From assembly GCA_018343915.1 (NCBI GenBank), contig JABRWF010000006.1, forward strand, positions 620,001 to 684,000: a stretch of DNA of 64,000 bases, written 5' to 3'. The DNA is from Agroathelia rolfsii. Taxonomy: Eukaryota > Basidiomycota > Agaricomycetes > Amylocorticiales > Amylocorticiaceae. Both the position numbers and the translations under genes were made by a program. The notes under the pieces were generated by a model. It saw only the letters and a list, made by a program, of their open reading frames with translations, did no database searches and was not told the DNA's origin. Shown here piece by piece: positions 46,232 to 56,796 of this stretch (its first letter is position 1; every line of letters starts with the position of its first letter).

Positions 46232-47073
46232 ATGCCCAACCACCCTATTAATGCGATAAATGTCAATCTTCGTTGTGGATCCCTGGGGCTGATGGTCTCC
46301 AAGCTTCGCGAAGATGGTTTTAATTATCCTGACTAGGAGTTTAGGGCGAGGAATGTCATAGCTACCATGGATCTTCTACCACATGTAGACGGATGGGCTC
46401 AGAAACCACCTGCAACCGACGCGTATACAGACTCTCTAGGAGGCAAAGAGCTCGAGACACAGCTCAACACTTACGAAGCCAAAGAAGGCTGTGCGAAGTC
46501 CCTAATTATTGAGTCCTGCCCTTATCTCCTGCAGCTCAGACTCCCGTCCTGCGAGACTGGATGTGATATGTGACTCGAGGTCAAATATCCTGCTATCGAT
46601 TCTAAGGTTGACCATTTATACATCAGAATGCTGCGTTCTCTATTTGAAGAGAGGCTGTATGATCACCCTGATCCCCCAAAAGTATCTGGCCGCCGTCTAT
46701 AGAGATTTCGAGTTCTTCGAGGAACGTAGGCGATAGTTTGAAGTAGCAGGGAAGCCCTTACAGCAGAACTACCTGAGTAGGATCTTAACCTCCCTGATGA
46801 AGACAAGCATTTACTGCCGTGTTCTGACACCACTTATTGTCGATCCATTGGAACAACATCTGAGGGCACAAAATGTCATTGATTTGGTTTTACGTGATGC
46901 CGAACCAAAGGCTTTCGTTGCCTCGAGCTCAAGCTAATCGGGCTCTGACGGTCAATGTCACTTGTGAAAATCCCAACTGCGGCAAGAAAGGTCATTGGAT
47001 CGAGGATTGCTATGCTCCCGGAAGTGGCAAGGAAAGACAAGGGTCTCGACGAAAGGGAAAGGGGTGTAACTGA
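46232..47073 (+). mobile_element. Decayed Copia gag with zinc knuckle
   Basis: Second relative of the ORF at 24888. From ATG 46232, SKLREDG corresponds to LKLREDC, followed by a stop in place of YPTWEF (GACTAGGAG). GWAQKP, then YEAKEGCAKSLIIESCPYLL matches YEVKEGYAKHLIFDSCPHLL. Further frame changes occur before a perfect zinc knuckle CENPNCGKKGHWIEDCYAPG near 46965-47020. Homology ends near 47060 before the protease. Confidence 0.85.
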
Positions 47074-48340
47074 AGGGATTTGGTTCGTAATCATTTAAGC
47101 ATAGTTGTGGGATCCTTGACACTATAAAGCTTAGTTACATGAAGCTATCGTGTATAGCATTTGATTAATTCAGTAGAAGAGTTTGTTCATTATAATCCAC
47201 CAAATTACTTTATGGAGATGCGTAGACATACAGGCCCCGGAAGATTATACAGAGAAGTACCAAGTCCCTAAAATTCGACATGCAGGAAAGGAAAGGACAT
47301 GGTATACGATACGACCGCCTTGACTGTATCCACAAGGGGTGACACATTTGTTCTGGAAGATCGTGAACGATACATTCCCTTTAATTTGCGATATGGGCTA
47401 CTAGACTCAGAGTTCCATTTTATTACGATCATAGCGACAAGAAGGGGTTATATACAATGGTTCGGTGCTAGGAATAATGATAATAGTTGGATGAAGGGAA
47501 CCAGAGTTGTGATTCGGAAGTTAGGGGCATCAGGTTTAAAAGCGAGCCGTCATGAGAAATTGGTAGTTTTTCGTAGGACCAGACAAAGAGAGCATATTTG
47601 ACGGATTTCAGATACATCGTTATTTGCATAAAAACCTATGGTAAATGAATGCAATTCATTATCACTCCATCAAGGGATCTCTAGTGAGAGGCACCGTCGT
47701 CGACCTTTGTGCGGGGTAGTAGCAGGCGGAGACGGCTCTTAGGATACGCAAAATGAAAATAATGTGATACCAAAGGACTAGACTCGATGGCAAGGAGCAA
47801 ATGAGCTGTTTGACGTCGGCTGAGGTCGTTGCCAATTTTTGAGTGCAATATTGGGCCATGGCCAGAGACGGCGAGAGAGAAGCAAAGAGGCAGTTGCCAC
47901 GTGCATGGCATCGGTTGTGTGGCCAACAAACTTGAACAAACTTCCGGTGAGGTCACGTTAGCGACCCGCGCTCGTCATTAAGTCGTCTACTGCTACTGAC
48001 GCTGCTGATCGGTATATGCTCCCTTTAGTATTTACCGTAACGACCATGGCAGGACCATTCCAAGTCCTGGTTGTTTTCATTCGGATTAATTATTTAGGGG
48101 ACAGACCCTGAAGCGTGTCTAATCGTTACTGAGGTTGCGACCGATCCGATCCATATTGCTATTGCTCATTGTCGTGCCATTCCAGTGGTATAAAAGACTA
48201 GCCCCCTCCCCCGGATAACGACAATAACATCATCTCTTTGCTTGCTTTACCATCCTGCGGGTGGTATTTTCCTTCTTTTGATTTCTGATTTCTACGCTTT
48301 CGTTCAATTTCTCGTTCAAGTTTTAGTCTGTTTTGTTCAA
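47074..48340. promoter_or_regulatory. Gene-poor region and promoter of the CPL1-like gene
   Basis: A TATA box (TATAAAA, 48189-48195) precedes the start codon by 146 nt, and the leader is C/T-rich. The open stretch 47299-47601 (100 codons) has no recognised domain. Confidence 0.5.
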
Positions 48341-51300
48341 AATGTCTCCTTTTCCTCGTCTTGCCGCATTTGTTCTGCTTGCTGCGTCCATTACTCCTAA
48401 AGCATCCGCTCGGGTGATTCCAAGGACCACCGACTCGACTTCTTGTGCAACCAACGAATTTTATTATGACAATAAGAGCAGCTGTGTTGAGCATGGCGCC
48501 ACAAGCTCTGCCACTCCTCCGTACGTTTATTTCATCATTTAATTGTTACCTCGAGTTTCTGACTTTGACTGCTAGCTCCGGGACGTCTTGTCCTACCTCT
48601 GATACCTGGTACTGGAGCACTGGTGCGTTGAATTGACCGATGCTTCCTTCATGATCATTCTCACCCATTCCGACTCCACACAGACAACAATTATTGTGTC
48701 CCATCCTACCCCGTGTCATCTTCGGGTCCTGTTTGCATAGAAGGACATACCTGGCAAAGCGAGGAGAGCTGGTGCACATCCAGCTCCTCCTCCGAATCTA
48801 ACTCTGGCGCTACTCAAACGCAGAGCAGCCAGTCAAGCGCATCCAGTCAATCCAGCTCCAACCAGTCGAGTTCATCCAACCAATCTGGTCAATCTAATCA
48901 GTCCGGTATCTCTGGCTGGTGGAACAGCTGGGGCAGCAGCTCTGGCGATTCCGCGGGCTCCGGGCAAGGAGCGCCCGTTGAGACTAGCTGGTCGACTTCA
49001 TGGAGTTACTCTGTGCCTCAGAGCACCTCTGCCCCCACTTCGGGGTCGTCCCAATCGGGCTCTTCGTCCAATCAACAGAGCTCCTCCTCGGACTCGTCCT
49101 CGTCGAACTCTTCTAATTCCTCGTCCCAGTCGAGCAACTCATCCAACCAGAGTTCTTCGTCGGATTCGTCATCTAATCAACAACAGCAGTCCTCCGGATC
49201 CGGCCAATCCAGAGGCGACACCGGCTCTGCTGGCTCTGGCTCTGGTTCCGGCTCTGGCTCCTGGAGCTGGGGCCAGTCCAGCGGCTTCAGCGAGACGAGC
49301 GTAGCGGGTCAGAAACCCACCGCGAGCTCTTGGTCGACTTCCTGGGGCACCTCTCCCACTGGTGTACCTACAACAGGAGGCTCTGGCTCGTCCGGTCAGA
49401 CAGGTCAATCCGGCAGCTCGAGCGGCAACTCTGGCTCGAGCCAATCTGGTCAATCCAGTCAGCAGTCCGGCCAGTCCAGTAACAACTCCAGCTCATCCTC
49501 GTCAAACCAGTCCAGCCAATCTGGTAGCTCGAGCGAATCCGGACATCATTCATCCTCCTCGTCTTCCGGACAGTCGGGCCATAGTAGCTCCTCGACTACT
49601 ACCAATCAGTCTGGTCAGTCCAACCAGTTCGGCTCCTCATCGTCGGGCCAATCTGGAAGCTCTACCGGGTCTGGTCACAACTCTTCCTCGTCTACACAAT
49701 CTGGTAGCCAGTCAAATCAGAGTGGATCTTCGTCTTCGTCCAACCAGTCGGGCAGCCAGTCCAGCAACTCTTCGCAGGGCTCTTCGTCTCAGTCTGGACA
49801 ATCTGGCCAATCCAGCGGATCTTCGAGCTCGGGACAAAATTCATCGTCTTCATCTCACCAGTCCGGACAGCAGTCCGGTAGCTCTTCTCAGCAGGGCTCG
49901 TCGTCTCAACAAGCTGGACAGTCAAGCCAGAGTGGCCAGTCCAGTGGATCGACTGGTCATACCGGTCAATCTGGTCAGTCGAATAGCTCCGGTGGTAGCC
50001 AGAACTCTTCGTCCTCGTCCCACCAATCCGGATCGTCGTCGAGCCAGAGTAACCAGTCTGGCGGGTCTTCTTCCTATTCGTCCCACCAATCTGGATCTTC
50101 GACCCAGAGCGGTCAGTCCAGCGGATCGTCTCAGTCTGGTCACTCTGGTAGTCAATCCTCCCAGGGTTCGTCGACTTCAGGCCAGCAGTCTGGACAGTCA
50201 GGCCAAACCGGTAAGTCTAGCTAATCTTCGTCTTCACCTACTGGTCCTCATATGTCTTCAGGACAATCTGGCCAGTCGGGCAGCGCCACCACAGGTGCCC
50301 ATGGCACTTCCTCTTCGTCCCATCAATCTGGATCGTCGAGCCAAAGCGGCCAGTCCGGCAGCCAGTCCTCTCAGGATTCTTCATCGACCTCGGGCCAGCA
50401 ATCTGGACAGTCAAGGCAAACTGGCAAGTCTAGTGGTTCACCGTATTCTTCAATGGGATTTTACTCATCTTCAAAAAACCAGGCCAATCGAGCGGATCTG
50501 GTCAGGGCTCTTCTTCGTCGAGCCAGAGCGGTCAATCAAGTGGATCATCCCAGTCAGGCCAGTCTGGTAGCCAGTCCTCCCAGGGTTCGTCGTCGTCGAC
50601 TTCAGGTCAACAATCCGGACAATCAGGCCAGTCGAGCGGCTCTACTGGTACCCAGGGCTCTTCTTCCTCGTCTCAGCAGAGCGGCCAATCTGGCAGCTCA
50701 TCCCAGTCGGGCCAATCCGGTAGCCAGTCCTCACAAGGCTCGTCGACTTCCGGCCAGCAATCTGGTCAGTCCGGCCAGTCGAGCAGCTCCAACCATGGCT
50801 CTTCCTCCTCGTCTCACCAGTCCAGTGGATCATCGTCCCAGTCAGGCCAGTCAGGCAGCTCTTCGCAGGGCTCGTCGTCTTCGTCTCAACAATCCGGCCA
50901 GTCGGGAGGATCATCATCTTCCGGCCACAACTCCTCATCCGGATCCAACTCCTCTTCAGGTCAGGCCGGGAACTCGTCCTCTTCTCAGCAATCTGGACAG
51001 ACCACTGGCTCCTCGTCTTCGGGCCAATCCAGCCAATCCTCTCAAGGCTCATCCTCGTCCAACCAGTCCGGACACTCAAGCCAGACTGGACAGTCCAGCG
51101 GATCTTCCTCGAACCAGTCAAGCCAATCGGGATCCTCTCAACAGTCCAGCTCCTCCAACCAGTCTGGACAGTCGTCCCAATCTTCCTCTTCTTCCAGCAA
51201 TTCTGGCTCATCCAATGGATCCGGCAATACAGGCGGCTCCGCATCGTCAGGAAACGGCGCTTCTGGGCAGAATGGTCAGTCCGGTTCAACGGGCTCTTGG

Positions 51301-52360
51301 TCCTCGTGGGGTGAATCCAGCGGCTTTACTGAGACGCTCGCCCCCGGGCAAGCAACGCCGAGTGTCTCCAGCTGGTCAACGACATGGGGCACAAACGGTG
51401 CTGGATCCACACCTACTGCGGCCGTTCCCACTCCCACGCTCACTACTCCAGAGACCCACACTCGCGCACACCCTACTGTGACGCCTACGCCTTCCGCCTC
51501 GTCCGGTGCCTCGGGTTCCTCGGGTTCCGCTGCTGGCCAATCCGGCAGCTCTGACACCGGCTCTGGTAATGCGAATGGATCATCTGGCAGCTCTAACTCC
51601 AGCTCTGATTCTGGAAACGCGAGTGGGTCCAATGGTAGCAGCGGCAGCGACAACAGCAACAGCGCATCTGGCTCCAACAGCTCGTCGTCCAACTCCAGCA
51701 GCTCCAACCAGTCATCTAGCTCCTCTTCGAGCTCTTCGGATAGTTCTGACAGCTCCAGCAACCAGTCTTCGTCCTCTGGCTCGTCCTCGTCCAACAACCA
51801 GTCTGGCCAATCTGGCTCCGGTTCTGGTTCTGGATCCGGCTCCTCTGGCACCTGGACCTCGTGGGGTCAATCGTCCGGCTTTACCGAGACTAGTGGGCCC
51901 GGCCAGCAGACACCCTCTATTGCCAGCTGGTCCACCGCATGGAGCACTGGGGGCGTAAACACCCCGACTGCCACAGTTAGCACGCCTACCCTGGGCCCTT
52001 CCGCTGGTGTGCGCTTCAACAAGCGCAAGCCTGAGAATCGGGTTCCCGCCCCCTGCCCTAGCAGCTTGGACGCGTGCCCCATCTCGAAGCGCAGCGACCT
52101 TGGCGACTATGAGTGTGTTGACACTACGGCTGATTTGAGGAGCTGCGGCGGATGTGTGCATACGGGCGCTGGCCAGGATTGCATGGCGATTACGGGCACA
52201 GACAACGTTGGCTGTGAGCAAGGTACTTGCAAGGGTGAGCCTTTCTTTTCATTTCATCGTGCTACCGAATCCAATTACTGATATTCATCCCCATCCAGTG
52301 TACACGTGCGCCACGGGCTACACCCTCGCCTCTGACGGCAAATCCTGCATTTCCTCTTAA
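48341..52360 (+). CDS. Secreted S/G/Q-rich mucin-like protein with C-terminal CPL1-like domain
   Basis: About 1,240 residues in six exons. Signal peptide MSPFPRLAAFVLLAASITP (ATG 48341), then a short Cys-containing region (SCATNEFYYDN, SGTSCPTSDTWYWST, NYCVPSYPVSS, CIEGHTWQSEESWC). Next is about 1,000 residues almost entirely S, G, Q, N and T with recurring GQSGQSS/SSSSHQSGSS units. Four longer Trp-containing modules (SWGxSSGFTET ... GQxTPS ... SWSTxW) lie near 48910, 49258, 51293 and 51853. The C-terminus from CPSSLDACPIS through YECVDTTADLRSCGGC to VYTCATGYTLASDGKSC is the Cys-rich CPL1-like domain (named after a secreted Cryptococcus protein). Two introns inside the repeats are unusual (see separate entries). 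Ends CISS at TAA. Likely a cell-wall or extracellular protein; heavy O-glycosylation is inference. Confidence 0.85.
50211..50261 (+). other. 51-nt intron within coding repeats (GT-AG)
   Basis: Donor GTAAGT and acceptor TTCAG. Removal joins QTG to QSGQSGS in frame. The length is a multiple of three, and the sequence itself reads as S/P/T-rich repeat codons except for one TAA at 50223-50225 region. Confidence 0.65.
50424..50482 (+). other. 59-nt intron within coding repeats (GC-AG)
   Basis: Donor GCAAGTCTAG is homologous to GTAAGTCTAG of the intron at 50211. Removal restores the GQSSGSGQGSS frame that continues to the CPL1-like domain. Without it the frame leaves the repeat pattern. Confidence 0.65.
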
Positions 52361-53176
52361 ACTGGAGGCTTTTCTCGAACAGTTTTTTTTTTTAAATACA
52401 TGCATACTCTCCATACTTGAGCAGTCAAAGCTTTTGTACTTAGGACAGTTTTGCCTTGTTTTCTTATCCTTCATTTTCCTTGACAATCTTTCATTGCTAC
52501 GTATGCGTTTACATATCACTTGTTTTGATATGTCTTACTGCTGTAGTACTTTTACGACTTCTTTCCTTTTCTGGTAACTTTCTTTTTGACAGAGAGATGA
52601 TGTTAAAATTCTTGTAACATGTAAATACCCTTTGTGAATACCGCAGCTGTGCTATACATTCTGCTTGCAATATGAGTACATTTCTGCATCTGAGCCTAGT
52701 GGCTTATCCAATACTATGCTACCAGTCTCCCATATGAGAATTGAACGGCAATGCGAACTTGAATACGTGTGCTGAAGAACTTTAAGCTGAGGAAAACGAC
52801 CTTGGTTCAACGAAACTGCGCCTTGCGAGCAAAAAAAAAAAAAAAGCCTGGTTGTACATAAAAAAATCAAATAGTAAAGCTTGGGAGGAAAAATACAAAA
52901 ATCTACCCCCCGCTGACAGTGTTTCTCGTACCAGTTTTTTTGGAATCAAAATCTGCGAGCGAGCTGAGTAAATGCGCTTGCGCCACCGCCACAGTGACTG
53001 GCTTCGACAAGCGCGCGTACGCTCCGGCCGGAAGCATTCATCATAGCTTTACACAACTTACAAGCCACAACTTATGACCTCTCTCGTGCGTATGCCATGA
53101 GCTCACAGAACTCGTATATGCTGACTTTAGGCTACTCGGATAGCTAATTGGGGCCTTCAGGCTCCCATTGAGGGGC
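52361..53176. other. Intergenic region CPL1-like gene / YME1
   Basis: Contains poly-T and poly-A runs (near 52385 and 52831-52845). No gene. The YME1 promoter should lie in the last few hundred bases. Confidence 0.45.
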
Positions 53177-56100
53177 ATGCCAATGAGCTGCCGCATACCG
53201 GTGGCTCGAGGCTCACAGCCTGGCGCACTCACATTACGCTCTTTCTCCACCCTCCCATACACACATCCGGTCTACCGTCATAAGTCTGTATCAATATTAA
53301 CATCGCCTGTTGGAAATCGAAAACTCTCGATATCTTCTCTCTTCCCGAAATTCAAGCCTCCAGCGCCGTCACCGGCAGTAGTTGCAAACATCGCACGTCT
53401 GGAAGCGGAAGCCAATACACACCCTCACGACGTCCCCAAGCAAGTTGGACTGTTCCAGGCACTAGTGAACACGGATGTGAAGGCGGGATATGACGTCGTC
53501 ATTGCGCGCTGGGAAAGGATGCAGGAATTTGTGCGTGGCGAGTTTGTTTCGAAATGAGCATACAAGGCCTAACCTATGCATACTTCTTGGCAGGATCCGA
53601 GTTCGCCACTATTACGTTCTGATCAGGCTTTTCAACTCTACCTTACGTCTCTTATGAACACCGGTCTGGATGCATCTATCAACTCTGCTGTCAGAAGACG
53701 TGAATCTCTGCTGGCTTCATCCTCGGCTCCGTCTCCGTCGTCTTCGAATGAACCGTCGTCATCCGTGTCAGATGTGCCACCTGCTGATCCCGTAACTGAA
53801 ACTTCGGCCGTGTCGCCTAGTCAGCAAATTGCACAAGTGGTGCTAGCAAACAAGACCGCTCAGTCATCATTAGCCAACACTACCTCAACTAGCGGAGAGG
53901 GTGCTAGTGTAGACATGTCGAAATTCGCGACGGCTATAGCGTCTGGTATGGGTGGAACTGGAAACCCGATTCACGTTACTTTGAGTGAACGTATGATTGT
54001 CTCCTTTCTGTTTTTCGCGCATGTCCTGATTATTTTGTTGTCTATCTGAACCTAGCCAAATCGTCGTGGATCCCTCGATTAGTGCGATTCGTGCTTTTGA
54101 CGGGTGTAGCTACTTTCTGTAAGTCGTCATCACTTTGAATACCATTTAACGTTATTAAGCCGATCTTAGTTATCTTGGTTGTATTTGCGGTACTCCTGGA
54201 GAACAGTGGTCTCCTAAAGGCTGGCCCGCAGCAATCCCAGTTCGAACCGGCCCCAGGAAAGACGGTCAATTTCTCTGACGTTCATGGCGTGGACGAAGCG
54301 AAGGAGGAGCTCAAGGATGTGGTGGCCTTTCTCAAAGATCCAACGGCATTTGCTTCACTCGGTGGAAAACTACCCAAGGGTGTTTTGCTCACAGGCCCCC
54401 CTGGTACCGGCAAAACCATGCTAGCCCGTGCTGTCGCGGGGGAAGCTGGTGTCCCATTCCTCTTCGCATCTGGGTTAGTTCCGTTTCTCTTTACTCATCA
54501 CACTTCCTTTCTTTTTGGTGGGTCATTTGATCTTATCCTTATCTCTCACCTCTTCTCCCTTCTAGATCCGAATTCGACGAGATGTTTGTTGGTGTGGGTG
54601 CTAAGCGCGTTCGTGAGCTCTTCGCAGCCGCGCGTAAGAAGCAACCTGCCATCATCTTCATCGATGAATTAGATGCGATGGGCAGCAAGCGGTCTTCACG
54701 CGATCAACACTACATGAAGCAGACGCTGAACCAGCTCTTGGTTGAGATGGATGGCTTTGCACAGTCAGAGGGTGTCATCGTCATCGCTGCAACTAACTTC
54801 CCCGAAAGTTTGGATCAGGCCCTCGTTCGTCCTGGTCGTTTCGACCGTATAGTTGCGGTTCCACTTCCGGATGTGAAAGGCCGCGTGCAGATACTGCAGC
54901 ATCACATGAAGGGTGTAACGACTTCGCCCAGTGCGTATTTTTTTTCATTTCAATCATTTTATTTTGAGTCCGGTGGCGCATTACCGGCTCATAAGATATT
55001 AATGGATTATTAAACTTATCTTCTTATCATATGCGTATGGGCACAGATGTGGACCCTACTATCCTCGCTAGAGGCACTCCCGGTTTCTCCGGAGCGGATT
55101 TACAAAATATGGTCAAGTGCGTTCCATTTACGAACTGCGGATGTATTTCATGACATCTTGCATTTATTTTTCATTCTTAATGCATATGCTGACACATGGT
55201 CGCGGGTTACTCGCTTTCCCTACTTTAGTCAGGCGGCAATCCAGGCTTCGAAAGAACATGCTACTGAGGTCACTCTCAAGCACTTTGAATGGGCCAAGGT
55301 GGGGCTTTTCTCTCTTTTTTCTTCTGATTCCCCAGTTGTTCTCCCTGACCGAGGAGATACGAGGAAATCCATTCTTTTTTATTGATTATGTGTTCCTTAT
55401 GATGTCTAATACCCGTGGCGCGTAGGATCGGATTATTATGGGCGCCGAGCGAAAGAGTAATTACATTGATGACAAAGTCAAGAGGTTGACCGCTTATCAC
55501 GAGGTATGTTTGGAACGACGTAATCTTCCGTTGTCGGAGGACAATTCACTTACTTTACTGATTCCCTCTTTCCTATATGAACACGTTATCTAAAATGGGA
55601 TGTTCGATTCCAGGGTGGACATGCACTTGTCGCTCTATACACAAATGGTGCGATGCCACTTCACAAAGTGACATGTGTACCCCGTGGACACGCTCTTGGT
55701 GTGGTAAGTAACCGCATTACTCCTTTCCCTACGCTACAGGGTTGCCTGCATTACCATGACCGCAAAAAGCCATTTCAATCAGACCTTTTCCACGGGTTTT
55801 GCTAATCTTCTGGCTCTATCTCTTTCTTTTTTGAGTTTATCGGTGCTAATTCATATCATTCCGCTGGTAATTTTTAGACCTCACAATTACCCGAGAGTGA
55901 CCGCGTGTCTGTTTCGTACAAAGAGTTCCTGGCCGAGATCGATGTATCCATGGGTGGACGTGTTGCAGAGGAACTCAGTACGTGTCTTTTTTTTCCCTCG
56001 TATGTGCCATGTGTATCTAATTCCATGAATTTTGTATCTGCTCTCTTTAAATAGTCTATGGGCATGACGAAGTGACAAGCGGAGCTAGCTCGGATATTCA

Positions 56101-56796
56101 GAAGGCTACACAGACGGCTACGGCTATGGTCAAGGTGAGTCACCTCAAATACCTCTTAGCCCCCAACAAGATCGGCTTCAAGTACTAATGATGCTTCTCT
56201 TCCCTTGTTCATACATCTTTCAGAGATGGGGTTTCTCGGAAAAAATTGGTCCGGTCTATCATGATGATGATATGAGTACCCATAAACGCGAGGAGATCGA
56301 GAGTGAGATCAAACGGTGTGTGCCTATCTTTTTAAAGCAAAATATGGTTTTTCATTATATAATATATGGGATGATGTATCAACGAAATATTGGGCATATC
56401 TCTGATCTTCCTCTTCCTCTTTGATATTGGTATTACTTATAGGATGGTCGAAGACAGTCAGAATCGTGTGACCGTATTGCTCAAGACGAAGGAACAAGAA
56501 CTTCATCGCGTAAGTTTCCGCTACATGAGAAGAGAAGAGGATTCATCCTCCTTTTCCTTCTCACTCGACACCTTATTTTGATTTGATCTCTTGGGCTTAT
56601 TCCTCCTTTTCTTTATGTTATCCCCGAATAGCTTGCAGATGCCCTCATGGAACATGAGACTCTAGACTCAGACGAGGTTAGGAAGGTAATCAAAGGAGAG
56701 CCTATACGCAATATTGTTGAGGTTCTCAAGGAGGAAGCCAAGAACGTTGAGCGCGAAGACAGTGTGGCCGCCAAGATTGATGAGGCTAGAGCATAA
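53177..56796 (+). CDS. YME1: Mitochondrial i-AAA protease YME1 (FtsH family)
   Basis: Membrane-anchored ATP-dependent zinc metalloprotease of the inner mitochondrial membrane with its active site facing the intermembrane space. Start chosen at ATG 53177 (53183 also possible). The basic, Ser-rich N-terminus ([19 protein letters not shown]) fits a mitochondrial presequence. A single membrane helix ([17 protein letters not shown] joined to [11 protein letters not shown]) precedes [18 protein letters not shown]. Walker A is GPPGTGKT (54393-54416), Walker [10 protein letters not shown], the second region of homology [20 protein letters not shown]. The metalloprotease HEGGH is split by an intron between 55503 and 55613 (HE joined to GGHALVAL), followed by [22 protein letters not shown] and [10 protein letters not shown]. 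The C-terminal helix ends KIDEARA at TAA 56794-56796. All key residues are present. Confidence 0.95.

Noticed and set aside
46147..46360. Antisense open frame ending NKLERKPVAIKPK, overlapping the decayed gag start
   Set aside because: Open for about 70 codons and protein-like, but it runs antisense through gag homology and I could not connect it to a start or a domain. Chance is likely.
47299..47601. 100-codon plus-strand ORF in the gene-poor region
   Set aside because: No domain, no introns, no paralogue. Length is within chance expectation for this composition.
49362..50570. 402-codon ORF in another frame of the S/G/Q-rich gene (R/P/A-rich)
   Set aside because: Shadow of a low-complexity coding repeat. 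The S/G/Q frame has the signal peptide, Cys residues and C-terminal domain.
48780..51850. Repeat array resembling a satellite or CRISPR-like structure
   Set aside because: Repeats are imperfect, in codon register and continuous with flanking protein sequence in a eukaryotic gene.
51276..51851. 191-codon acidic antisense ORF (E/D/L/P-rich)
   Set aside because: It is the complement of TCC/AGC/GGC repeat codons, with no independent start context or splice signals.
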